NCBI RefSeq assembly: GCF_040412425.1
Contig: NC_089767.1
Span: 1,433,469-1,497,468, forward strand
Source of the DNA: Macrobrachium rosenbergii
Lineage: Eukaryota > Arthropoda > Malacostraca > Decapoda > Palaemonidae
Length of the DNA stretch: 64,000 nucleotides
Direction of reading: 5' to 3'
Shown piece after piece: positions 1 through 33,383 of this stretch. Numbering within the stretch: the first letter of the stretch is position 1; each line of letters starts with the position of its first letter. The notes below the pieces were generated by a model. The model was given only the letters and a program-made list of their open reading frames with translations, made no database searches and was not told where the DNA came from. The position numbers were made by a program, and so were the translations under genes.

Positions 1-3077
<3,077 letters not shown>

Positions 3078-3287
3078 TATACATATCATATAGTTGTTGA
3101 GTTGGCATGCATCCACTGCACAGGTGTGGTTCCCACAGGTGCATCTTCGAAAACCCATTGTAGGTTAGGTTTCCTTTTCACCTGAAATCACTCGGAGCCT
3201 GAGATAAGGCAATAGTACACCGGCAGTCATCACCTGTCTCCCGTCCTCGCCAGGTAATAGTGGTGTTGTTAAGAACAGCTACATATA

Positions 3288-3290
<3 letters not shown>

Positions 3291-3366
<76 letters not shown>
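3291..3366. repeat. (TA)n microsatellite
   Basis: Pure TA run of about 75 bases, 215 bases after the larger array; nothing coding lies between them. Confidence 0.97.
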
Positions 3367-3369
<3 letters not shown>

Positions 3370-3599
3370 GGTTTATTGTTGATCAGTATTGTGTGCTGGT
3401 AACAGTTCAGCGTTGATTAAATTGCATGTTGACAATAGCTCTAACTGTGATCTAAATTTCGTTATAATGACCAGTGGTGATCTAAAATATGCATTGTAGA
3501 CAGCATCAGAATTGTTGCCGATCTCAAATCATTATCATTTGATAAATAACAGCTTGGATGTTGTTAAACATTATGTTAATATTTGTCCCTGGAGTTATC

Positions 3600-6380
3600 A
3601 GTTTTTGGTTAAAGCTTGAATTACGTTGAAACTTTCGTATTGGTGAAATATATTATAGCTTGAATCTTGCTGATTTAAATTGATAACAGCTATAATGACC
3701 AGATTTTGATCTAAAAGTTGAATGGTGTTATGAACAGCAATCATAGCTGGAATGGTGTTATGATCTCAAATCATTATCATTTGATAAATAATCGTAGCTG
3801 GAATGTTGTTAAACAATCATGTTAATATTTGTCCCTAATCGTAGCTGGAATGGTGTTTGAATAAATCATGGCTTGAATTACGTGAATGAAACTTTCTCAT
3901 TGCTTGAAATTATTAATAGCTTGAATCTATGAATGTGCTAATCGTAGCTTGAATGGTTTATGAATGTGATAATCGTAGCTTGAATGGTGTTATGGATGTA
4001 ATCATAGTTTGAAGGGTTTATGAATGTGCTAATCGTAGCTTGAATGGTGTTATAAATGTGCTAATCAAGTTGAATGGTGTTATGAATGTGCTAATCATAG
4101 CTGGAATGGTGTTATGAATGTGCTAATCGTAGCTGGAATGGTATTATGTGCTAATCATAGCTGGAATGGTATTATGAATGTGCTAATCATAGTTTGAATG
4201 GTGGTATGAATGTGCTAATCGTAGCTTGAATGGTGTTATGAATGTGAATCATAGTTTGAATGTTATGAATGTGCTAATCGTAGCTTGAATGGTGTTATGA
4301 ATGTGCTAATCATAGTTTGAATGGTGCTATGAATGTGCTAATCGTAGCTTGAATGGTGTTATGAATGTGCTAATCATAGTTTGAAGGGTGTTATGAATGT
4401 GCTAATCGTAGCTTGAATGGTGTTATGAATGTGCTAATCATAGTTTGAATGGTGCTATGAATGTGCTAATCGTAGCTTGAATGGTGTTATGAATGTGCTA
4501 ATCATAGCTTGAATGGTGTTATGAATGTGCTAATCGTAGCTTGAATGGTGTTATGAATGTGCTAATCATAGCTTGAATGGTGCTAGAATGTGCTAATCGA
4601 ATGGTGTTATGAATGTGCTAATCATAGTTTGAATGGTGTTATGAATGTGCTAATCGTAGCTTGAATGGTGTTATGAATGTGCTAATCATAGTTTGAATGG
4701 TGCTATCTAATCGTAGCTTGAATGGTGTTATGAATGTGCTAATCATAGTTTGAAGGGTGTTATGAATGTGCTAATCATAGCTTGAATGGTGTTATGAATG
4801 TGCTAATCATAGTTTGAATGGTGCTTATGAATGTGCTAATCGTAGTTTGAATGGTGTTATGAATGTGCTAATCATAGTTTGAAGGGTGTTATGAATGTGC
4901 TAATCGTAGCTGGAATGGTGTTATAAATGTGATAATCATAGCTGGAATGGTGTTATGAATGTGCTAATCATAGCTGGAATGGTGTTATGAATGTGCTAAT
5001 CGTAGCTGGAATGGTATTATGTGCTAATCATAGCTGGAATGGTATTATGAATGTGCTAATCATAGTTTGAATGGCGCTATGAATGTGCTAATCATAGCTT
5101 GAATGGTGTTATGAATGTGCTAATCGTAGTTGGAATTGTGTTATGAATGTGATAATCGTAGCTGGAATGGTGTTACGAATGTGCTAATTGTAGCTGGAAT
5201 GGTGTTATGAATGAGATAATCGTAGCTGGAATGGTGTTACGAATGTGCTAATCGTAGCTGGAATGGTGTTATGAATGAGATAATCGTAGCTGGAATGGTG
5301 TTAGGAATGTGCTAATCGTAGCTGGAATGGTGTTACGAATGTGACAATCGTAGCTTGAATGGTGTTACGAATGTGCTAATCGTAGCTGGAATGGTGTTAG
5401 GAATTTGATAATCATAGCTGGAATGGTGTTACGAATGTGCTATTCGTAGCTGGAATGGTGTTAGGAATGTGCTAATCGTAGCTGGAATGGTGTTACAATG
5501 TGCTATTCGTAGCTGGAATGGTGTTAGGAATGTGCTAATCGTAGCTGGAATGGTGTTCCGAATGTGCTATTCGTAGCTGGAATGGTGTTAGGAATGTGCT
5601 AATTGTAGCTTGAATGGTGTTATGAATGTGCTAATCGTAGCTGGAATGGTGTTAGGAATGTGCTAATCGTAGCTGGAATGGTGTTATGAATGTGCTAATT
5701 GTAGCTGGAATAGTGTCACGAATGTGCTAATCGTAGCTGGAATGGCGTCACGAATGTGCTAATCGTAGCTGGAATGGTGTCATGAATGTGCTAAGCATAG
5801 CTGGAATGGTGTCATGAATGTGCTAAGCGTAGCTGGAATGGTGTCACGAATGTGCTAATCGTGGCTGGATACGAATGTGCTAAGCGTAGCTGGAATGGTG
5901 TCAGGAATGTGCTAATCATAGCTGGAATGGTGTCACGAATGTGCTAAGCATAGCTTGAATGGTGTTATGAATGTTCTCATCAAAGCTGGAGTGGTGTTAT
6001 GAATGTGATAATCATAGCTGGAATGGTGTTATGAATGTGCTAATTGTAGCTTGAATGGTGTTATGAATGCGATAATCCTAGCTTGAATGGTGTTAGGAAT
6101 GTGCTAATTGTAGCTGGAATGGTGTTATGAATGTGCTAATCTTAGCCTGAATGGTGTTATGAATGTGATAATCATAGCTTGAATGGTGTTATGAATGTGC
6201 TAATTGTAGCTGGAATGGTGTTATGAATGCGATAATCCTAGCTTGAATGGTGTTAGGAATGTGCTAATTGTAGCTGGAATGGTGTTATGAATGTGCTAAT
6301 CTTAGCCTGAATGGTGTTATGAATGTGATAATCATAGCTTGAATGGTGTTATGATTGTGCTAATCATAGCTGGAATGGTG
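3600..6380. repeat. 32-bp minisatellite, about 2.5 kb
   Basis: A 32-bp unit (core GTGCTAATCGTAGCTTGAAT followed by GGTGTTATGAAT) is repeated in tandem from about 3925 to 6380, with degenerate precursors from about 3600. Variants segregate by position: the GCTTGAAT form dominates 3.9-4.9 kb and the GCTGGAAT form dominates 4.9-5.9 kb, with CACGAAT subtypes near 5.7-5.9 kb. Near 6040-6355 a block of about 160 bp (five units) is itself duplicated, so there is higher-order structure. The unit length is not a multiple of three, so no long frame persists. It is not transcription-factor-like or CRISPR-like: there are no unique spacers. Confidence 0.95.
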
Positions 6381-6681
6381 TGTTAAGTATAGGTTGAATA
6401 CCTATAAATGATGTCTCAATAACAGCTCGAATGAATTACAGTGGCAATTATGTTTTGAAAGATGCTGTTTTCGGTTGCCATCGTCCATTCGCGACAATTG
6501 ACACCCTAGGCGCTTGGGCACCATGAATTAGTGCGTGCTACTTACTGCAGAGGGCACCAGAGTCCACTACACTTTGTTGAACGCCCGTTCCCCCTTTTTT
6601 CATCCTTGTTTTCTGTTTAATTCAGATGTGTTCTTTTGGATCTTGCTTTGCAAAATAATGAACTAAGCAGTTTCGTTCATC

Positions 6682-6682
<1 letters not shown>

Positions 6683-6715
<33 letters not shown>
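6683..6715. repeat. (AAT)n microsatellite
   Basis: Eleven or so AAT units. Confidence 0.9.
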
Positions 6716-6795
6716 TCTATGACTCTTTGTTTAGTGTCTCATTCCTTTACTGAATTCTGAACCTCATTCTTGGGCTATCCTCGTCTTCAACTCTG

Positions 6796-6796
<1 letters not shown>

Positions 6797-6826
<30 letters not shown>

Positions 6827-6850
6827 GGGTTATCCGCGTCTTCTACTCTG

Positions 6851-6922
<72 letters not shown>

Positions 6923-6991
6923 TTGTTTCATTCTCTCATTCCTTTCCTGAATTCTGAACTTCATTCTTGGGTTATCCCCGTCTTCTACTCT

Positions 6992-7054
<63 letters not shown>

Positions 7055-7068
7055 AAAAAAAAAAAAAA
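6797..7068. repeat. Compound (CT)n tract in a triplicated ~150-bp unit
   Basis: Three (CT)n runs (about 6797-6823, 6850-6919, 6996-7050) are each preceded by near-copies of TCTTGGGTTATCC and CGTCTTCTACTCTG, so a short unit carrying the microsatellite was itself tandemly duplicated. A 16-17 base poly(A) follows. Confidence 0.9.
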
Positions 7069-7246
7069 TGCCACAATATGGGATCACCATCATATATTGT
7101 AATCTTCAATTGATACAACATCTAGCAACCTGAACAACTGTAGTTCACAAAACGACTAGAAATTTGACCTTTTCTCATTTTGCTTCCAACATGCCATCCC
7201 ATGAGCGAGTCTGCTAATGTCCCTCCATGGCCATTTTCCCTTGCAG

Positions 7247-7318
7247 AGGTCAAAGGTCGAGACTGGTCAGGTCATTAACAACAATTCCACAGCGCGTTGT
7301 TGCAGAAGCCACTGCAAG

Positions 7319-7326
<8 letters not shown>
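7247..7326 (+). other. FucTA: First coding exon of the fucosyltransferase (mostly 5'UTR)
   Basis: A pyrimidine-rich acceptor (TTTTCCCTTGCAG) ends at 7246 and a strong donor GTGAGT starts at 7327. The ATG at 7319-7321 has a good context (AAG before, G after). It leaves two bases (TT) that join the first base of the exon at 13033 to restore the exact frame of the membrane-anchor exon, which has no ATG before its own anchor. The frame is also open upstream to 7247, so an earlier start in another exon is not excluded. Confidence 0.62.
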
Positions 7327-26772
<19,446 letters not shown>

Positions 26773-26788
<16 letters not shown>

Positions 26789-26936
26789 TAATTGTTTTAT
26801 AGTACAACCGTAAGGTTTTCCTCCTGTTACACCTTTCAAATCTTTCGATTATCAATTAAACTTTCTGCGCTGAATGACCTCATAGGTCGCAGCACTTGGC
26901 CTTGGGCCAAAAGTCTATATTCCATTCCATAGGTCT
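26773..26936 (+). mobile_element. SINE-like repeat S1 fragment contributing the stop codon and 3'UTR
   Basis: From CTTTCCACCTTCTAATAATT to GGCCTTGGGCC and TCTATATTCCATTCC it follows the S1 consensus. Its first ~15 bases are inside the fucosyltransferase reading frame. Confidence 0.75.
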
Positions 26937-27180
26937 CTAGATCTTGAAGCCCTCGGTTCCATTTTGCATTCAGGTCAGGTCGAAGGTATTGCCTTTGCAT
27001 CGGCTCATCTGAGCTCCTTAATTCTATTGTTTCTTGTCTCCCACATTTTACGTAGCATGTCTTTCTTTCTCTTCTCTTTCTTTTGTAAACAAGTTTCTTT
27101 CTTCTTCTTGTTTTCTTGGATGGATGCTGTGGTTCCTTTGTTTTTTTTTTTTTACTTCTCAAACATTAAAATATTAAACT

Positions 27181-27186
27181 AATAAA
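27181..27186 (+). terminator. Candidate poly(A) signal of the fucosyltransferase
   Basis: AATAAA about 390 bases after the stop codon, in an A/T-rich context. No gene follows until the LINE relic at about 27484, so this is a plausible 3' end. Confidence 0.5.
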
Positions 27187-27483
27187 CTACATATACCAAA
27201 GTCAAACGTTGTTTGGTGTCATTTTTTCCTTTAAGCTTCAAATCTATTGAATAATATGAAGAAAAACAAAGTTAACGTTGTAAATCTTGAGTCTTTCACC
27301 ACTAGTTGCAATGTATGTATAGGTTTTTAATAGAAACTCATTTTGTAAAAAGCGTATGTACTTACCAAAGCTACATGTAGGTATCCGAGACATCTGTCTC
27401 GCATCGAAAGAGAACGGGAAGTGATAAGCGATCAGAATCAGCCACAACCGTTTCAGAAACATCTCTAACTTCTTGGGGTTCTT

Positions 27484-29400
27484 GTTGCAGAAAAGGGGTA
27501 GTGGTCAAGGATTAAAATGCAGAAAAAAAGATTATACAATCAAAAGTAAATGAAAGAAGGGACTTAGAAGAAAAGACCCTACAAAATATCAAGCAAAACC
27601 CCAAAATATTTTACTCATATGCGAAAATGATGAATTAAAGAAGAGCAGAAATTGGCCCTCTAAGAATTGAAGGGCGATTAACGAATGAAAAAAAGGAAAT
27701 ATGCAACATATTAGCAGAAAGGTATAGGGGAGAATTTAAACCTAGAATTGATAATGAAGATAATGATACAGAAATAAGAGATGAAAATCGGACATAGATA
27801 TTAATGAACCCAATATTGTGCAGGCTATTAATGAAATTAAAAATGGATCAGCAGCCAGACCAGACGGCAATATTATTAAGACAAAGTGTAGATACAGGCA
27901 AGATTTATGATGAACATAAATGATCATATATTACCCCTCTTTTCAAAAGTGGCTCAAGACTAGAGGCAAGTAATTATAGGCCTGTGAGTCTAACATCACA
28001 TATTATGAAAGTGTATGAAAGGGTACTGAAGAAAAATATAATGAAACATTTAATGAAAAATAGTTTGTTTAATATAGGACAACATGGTTTTGTACCTGGA
28101 AAAAGTACACAAACCCAACTGTTAGTCCACCATGAGAACATATATAAAAATATGATAAGCGAAAAAGATACAGATGTGGTTTACCTAGACTTTGCAATAG
28201 CTTTTGACAAGGTAGACCATAATATATTAGCGAAAAAAATTAGAAAACAAAATATTGTGGACAAAGTAGGAAGATGGATAAAAGAATTTTTGCAAAACAG
28301 AAAACATAGTGATTGCAAACGATGAGAAATCGGATGAAGCTAAGGTAATATGCGGTGTGCCACAAGGTACAGTGTTAGCTGCATTGCTGTTTGTTATTAT
28401 GATTGCAGACATAGACAGTAATGTTAAGGACTCGGTAGTGAGAAGTTTCGCCGAATGATGCAAGAATAAGTAGAGAAATTACTTGTGATGAAGATAGGAA
28501 CTCGCTACCAAGAGACCTAGACAAAATATATGAATGGGCAGAGGAAAATAGGATGGTATTTAACTCTGATAAATTTGAATCAATAAACTGTGGTGATAAA
28601 GAAGGAATGCTATATGCATATAAAGGACCTAATAACGAGACAATCACAAATAAGGAAGGAGTTAAAGACCTTGGTGTGAGGCTGAATAGGAATATGATAT
28701 GCCGTGATCAAATAGCAATACTATTGGCAAAATGCAAAGCAAAAATGGGAATGTTGTTCTGGCACTTCAAAACAAGAAAAGCCGAACACATGATTATGCT
28801 TTATAAAATGTATGTACGTAGTCCACTTGAATATTGCAATATGATATGGTACCCACACTACCAAAAGGATATTGCACAAATAGAGAGTGTACAAAGGTCC
28901 TTTACAGCTAGAATAGAAGTTAAGGACCTTGACTACTGGGAAAGACTACAATTCTTAAAATTAAATTATATAGTCTCGAAGGGAGAAGAGAACGCTACAT
29001 GATAATACAGGCATGGAAACAGATAGAAGGAATCACCGAAAACACCATGGAGCTAAAAAATATCAGAAAGAGCAACCGGAGGTAGATTAATAGTGACCAA
29101 AACTATGCCAGTAAAACTAAGGAAAGCACCAGCATCGATAATGCAGCGTCTATTCAGTGCGTTACCAACTCATCTGAGGAACATATCAGGAGTGAGCGTA
29201 TTTGTGTTTAAGAATAAGCTCGACAATTATCTACGCTGCATCCCAGACCATCCAAGATTGGAAGATGCAAAATATACCGGAAGATGCATTAGCAATTCTC
29301 TGGTAGACATCAGAGGTGCCTCACACTGAGGGACCTCCTGGGGCAACCCGAACGAACTGTAAGATCTCTCCGTTTATTATAAATTATATCCCTCAATGAA
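27484..29400 (+). pseudogene. CR1/jockey-like LINE reverse transcriptase relic
   Basis: Non-LTR reverse transcriptase pieces follow one another on the + strand with frame changes. Pre-RT region KRLYNQKVNERRDLEEKTLQ; then LEASNYRPVSLTSHIMKVYE with FVPGKSTQTQLL (fingers); DVVYLDFAIAFDKVDHNIL (first catalytic Asp, motif A); GVPQGTVLAALLF (motif B); and the FADD box, broken by one extra A near 28455. Thumb and C-terminal region: VKDLGVRLNRNMICRDQI, then SPLEYCNMIWYPHYQKD. The 3' part ends around 29290-29400 (RCISNSLVDIRGASH and a GGGACCTCCTGGGGC stretch). Family subclass by general resemblance only. Confidence 0.85.
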
Positions 29401-29429
29401 CGAAGTTGTGGTGAAAAAAATATTGCTGT

Positions 29430-30070
29430 GAGATACGACGAGAATTGTTCGCCTGCCTCTCTCTCTCTCTCTCTCGAAGTTCACATATTTCTTTGCCGTA
29501 TAACGACACATATCAGTTTAATACGTTTGCATTGGTCACGCAGTTATCTTATTATGTAATAACTGTATCTAGAAAATAACGGACCTTCGTTGCCACTCGT
29601 ACGATAACGAGAAACCTATCCTGATAAGAGAAGGAAATACTCTCCATTTGAACTGAGCGGTTTGCTTAGAAGTCTCTACTACTACTACCCAGTACATCGC
29701 GCATCGTTAATCAAATCGATTTTCTCCGATACGAAAGTAGCGTCGGAAGTGTTGTACGATACTTTAGTTGCCGTCTGTCGGCTAACGAGACAGGCAGACT
29801 GCAGTCAATACTTGTGACTCATGATATGAAAGTGTAACCCCTAAGACGTTACGAAGTTTTGTTATTCATTTAAAGTCCGAACGTTTCCAAGTGTAACTGT
29901 TTGTGGATTTATCATCGTCTGTTCTTCTTCACGCTAGCTTCTGTTATCGAAGAAGAAACGACATATGACAGTTCTTGCAAAAGCTCGATCTGACTGAGGG
30001 AGTTCGTGTACCTCCAGTGCACTGGAAAAGGCTTTATATATATACTGTATAAAAGAAGGTGCTTGCAAGG
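29430..30070. other. Unique-looking sequence upstream of candidate RING exon 1
   Basis: Not recognisably repetitive except a short (CT)n near 29456-29475. It contains several CpGs and a TATAAAAG at 30048-30055. It may hold the promoter/5'UTR of the downstream RING gene; this is inference only. Confidence 0.3.
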
Positions 30071-30091
30071 ATGGCTTCCAGCTTGATGATA
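30071..30091 (+). other. Candidate first coding exon of the RING-cyclophilin gene
   Basis: ATG in good context (AAGG before, G after), seven codons (MASSLMI), then a strong donor GTGAGT. The phase is 0, exactly what the RING exon at 35410 needs, and would give MASSLMI-GFNPLECGTC. A short match like this can arise by chance. The alternative is an in-frame ATG at 35401 within the apparent acceptor. Confidence 0.38.
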
Positions 30092-30099
30092 GTGAGTCT

Positions 30100-32270
30100 G
30101 TTCTTGTCTGCTTTCTCTCCCTATCCCTGTAGTGATCATCATCATCATCATCGTCTTCAATGTCAGTATAAACGTCATTGTGAAAATGTCATCTTGACCA
30201 ACATCAACATCATGCAGGTATTTTTGTTTCAGGTATGCGGCGGCGTCCTTGAGTGACGTGTCACGTGTTCGCCTTCGACTCGTGTAAACAAAACAGTTGC
30301 CAGTTCGTCCCTTACAACATCCTGTTACAGTTACTATACCACAGTAGTCGAACCAAAATGTCTGCGAATTTTTAGATAAAAATACGTTTTAGACGACGCT
30401 ACTTTTCTCAGATTTAATTCATAAAAAACCTTAACCTTTCAGTTGGGACATCGTGTAGATTTGACAGAACTTTGTCACATCTAGTCAGAATGGGTAAAGA
30501 GCATGACAGTAATAATGTTCTGCGTTTCTTACACTGAAGCCGTAAAATGAGTGAAAGAACTGAAATTTGATGTCGAGTAAAGGATGGTTTTTAGTAAAAA
30601 AAAAAAAAAGTAAATGAAGAAAACAATCATATACATTAAACTGTTTTGATAACAGAGTCGGATAAGGATGACTGAGTTTCAAATCATCTGAATTATACAA
30701 ATGCCAAATATCTAGCCCAGTCTCTCATAAAAATGATACAGTGCAATAAGACAAAATACAATTACTGGCTCCTCAAGTGATGGTAGATTGCAAATTAAGT
30801 CGCCCTTGTCCCGGAACGATCTCTTTCTTCTGGACAGCCCGGGTCGGGGGCGATAAGTAGGATTTTATGACCGGATTAAAGAACCCCGAATTGAGGAATG
30901 TAGATAACTGTGTAGTCGAATTATGAGTCAGGAAGAAGTTTGGCAAGTAGCTAATGACAGCCAAGTTCGCAGTCATTTTGGTTTGACCATACTTACTGTT
31001 TACTTTTTTTTTTCCCGAGAGACCTGCAAACTCAATTTATCATAGACAATAATGCAGACACTTCTGGGATTTTTATTTTTCCTTTCATTATACTGTGTAG
31101 TCCATATTGACAGTGAAATCTACATTGTTATAGCACTCAGAAAAAAGTCTAATTTTTCTAGAACGACTTCATATTTTCAGTTCTCCTGATATTGTCAGCT
31201 CAAAACTTGTTGAGTCATCACGCATGTTTTGAAAATTATTCTTGCTTTAATGGGAGCCAATGCAGCTTAAACAATACGGCACAGCACTAACGGGTCAAGA
31301 AAAATTTCATTGGGGGGCCCCACCAATTTTCATATTATACACACACACATTTATATATATGCATATGTATTAAATATGTGTGCGTATATATACGCACATA
31401 TATACAAATACGTAGAAAGAGAGAGAGAGGGGTGGGGGCGGCCGGTTTAATGCATACATTTTATTTAGAATTCAGTAGTTGAGATCTATAGTAATTACTC
31501 ACCTTGAGAATATTAGAAGCAATGACAGATAACCTATATATAAACATTTTGGGATGTAGATTACCATAATTTTAAGTGTTTGAAATATTATTATATATAT
31601 TCGAATAAAAGAATGGCGATGGCAACATTATCAATGGGACAGATAGTTGTACGTTACTTTAAAATGTATTATTTTGTCATTATTTTTCATGAGGTGGGGG
31701 GGGGGCGCCCGCACGGGCCCAGGTACCCCCCACCCCCGCCCGCCCGCCTGCCTCCGCTAATGCCTCACAGTTGAACACCCATTTTAATCCTGACGCTCTA
31801 TACAGTATAGTATAATTCTCAACCTCCCACGTTGTGTCGTTGGCACATTATGATAGATAGAGGAGCAGCCGTCTGTGATGGTAGTGACCCTGACAACATT
31901 ATTGATTTGAGCACCTTCCTGAAGCCAGGGTAGTGTCGAGTGCTGAATCAATCAATTGTTATCAGTCCTTTCAAGATGAGAGAAAATGACGGAGGTTTTG
32001 TTGTGGTCGATGGCACGTTTTGCCCCAGTGGTCGCTGTGTGGATGACTTTGGTATGAACAGACTTTGATCATTTGAAAATAATTCCACTCAAAGGTATGT
32101 AGATACAAGTGACAAACTTCTACTCATATATATAAATAGAATCTGCTGGTCACTTTTTATCAGATACCTGTGTACTTGTAATAGCCGCAATGCCCTCTTA
32201 ACTTCTCGAATTCTTCGCACTTTTTAGATACGCTTGTCACTAGTAAGCCTTAGATCCATGTGCGGGAAAT
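30100..32270. other. No gene seen; GC-rich pocket at 31690-31765
   Basis: Mostly AT-rich, with low-complexity spots. 31694-31760 is an unusual G-run/C-run segment (GGTGGGGGGGGGGCGCCCGC and CCCCACCCCCGCCC). No protein domain recognised. Confidence 0.4.
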
Positions 32271-32275
32271 ATAAA

Positions 32276-32347
32276 GTCATTTCTGATGTCCGGTAGCAGG
32301 ATTCGAACCCTCATCTCGTGTGAGCATCAGCACGAGGTCACGTTGCC
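32276..32347 (-). other. tRNA-like segment (tRNA relic or SINE head)
   Basis: The reverse strand contains GGGTTCGAATCCTGC, a perfect B-box/T-loop. A 6-bp stem CTCGTG/CACGAG lies where the anticodon arm would be, and partial pairing TCTGGCA/TACCGGA lies at acceptor position. The loop is too long and the acceptor has a mismatch, so a functional tRNA is unlikely. Confidence 0.4.
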
Positions 32348-32558
32348 AGAGGTGGTTGGAAATTTCGTAGGAATTTCCAAGTGACACGAGAACTGAAGCA
32401 GAATTTACAGATTATTTCATAAATTCTTGGGATCCTTCGTGATGTCAGTGCTGCACTGTCCCAGTTTCATGGATTTTTTTTTTTTTTGCAATACCTCTTT
32501 GAAGTTTTAAAAGTATTCGGTTTACATCAATTATACCATCTTTTATTCCTGTTTGTTT

Positions 32559-32559
<1 letters not shown>

Positions 32560-32617
<58 letters not shown>
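32560..32617. repeat. (GA)n microsatellite
   Basis: About 28 GA units. Confidence 0.96.
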
Positions 32618-32619
<2 letters not shown>

Positions 32620-33383
32620 TGGAAAATGCAATTTTGTGCTTGACATGATGGAGCTGGATGACATCGTGTCTATGTCAGTGGCTTCGGCGGAGGGCTGATT
32701 AGTCATCTGTATAGGAATATCCAATTTTATGCTAATTTATGTAAATTTTCTCTACACGGGGTCCATGTATGACTCATCAGTTAAAATATTAACGTGATAG
32801 TGGCTGTTAAACACTGTAGAATGTAAATACCCGATCAATAAAAAAAAAAAATATGGACACCATAACATTATTAAGAGATCGAAATAGAATTTAAATTTTA
32901 TAAATCTCTTTAGTAATCAGACATCAGCCATTCCTTCACTGGAAGGGCTATTGTATTTATCAGTAGTACCATGAATCAGTAAATAAATAGATAGACTCAA
33001 TTTGAGTTGTGTTGTTTTTATCACTGACTCCTGTGCGCTTATGTTAGAATAGTACCAGATTCAGGTAATGAAGTTCATATCCAGTGTGTACCCCTTCGTG
33101 GGGTAGTGTCGTCAGTGCACCTCACAAGATGCACTGTAGGCATTACTAAAGGTTCGTTGCAGCGTCCCTTCGGCCTCTAGCTGTAACCCCTTTCATTCCT
33201 TTTACTGTACCTCCTTTCATATTATCTTTCTTCCATCTTGCTGTCCACCCTCTCCTAGCAATTATTTCATAGTGCAACTGCGAGGCGTTCCTTCTGTTAC
33301 ACCTTTCAGACCTACCTACTCTCAGTTTTCTTTCCAGCGCTGAATGACTTCATAGGTCCCAGTGCTTGGCCTTTGGCCTAGAC

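Noticed and set aside
3925..6380. CRISPR-like array
   Set aside because: Repeats are contiguous without unique spacers, unit length 32 bp with zoned variants: a minisatellite in a eukaryotic genome.
6770..7102. Ser-Leu / Arg-Glu repeat frames
   Set aside because: Translation of (CT)n/(GA)n tracts; no unique domain.
26789..27180. Separate gene on the minus strand (Lys/Arg-rich frame 26836-27162)
   Set aside because: Overlaps SINE-like DNA and poly(T)-rich 3'UTR; low-complexity basic translation.
31977..32060. Possible first exon (MRENDGGFVVVDGTF...) upstream of the RING gene
   Set aside because: Good ATG context, but the only reasonable donor (G|GTATGA) gives phase 1, which does not join the RING exon in frame.
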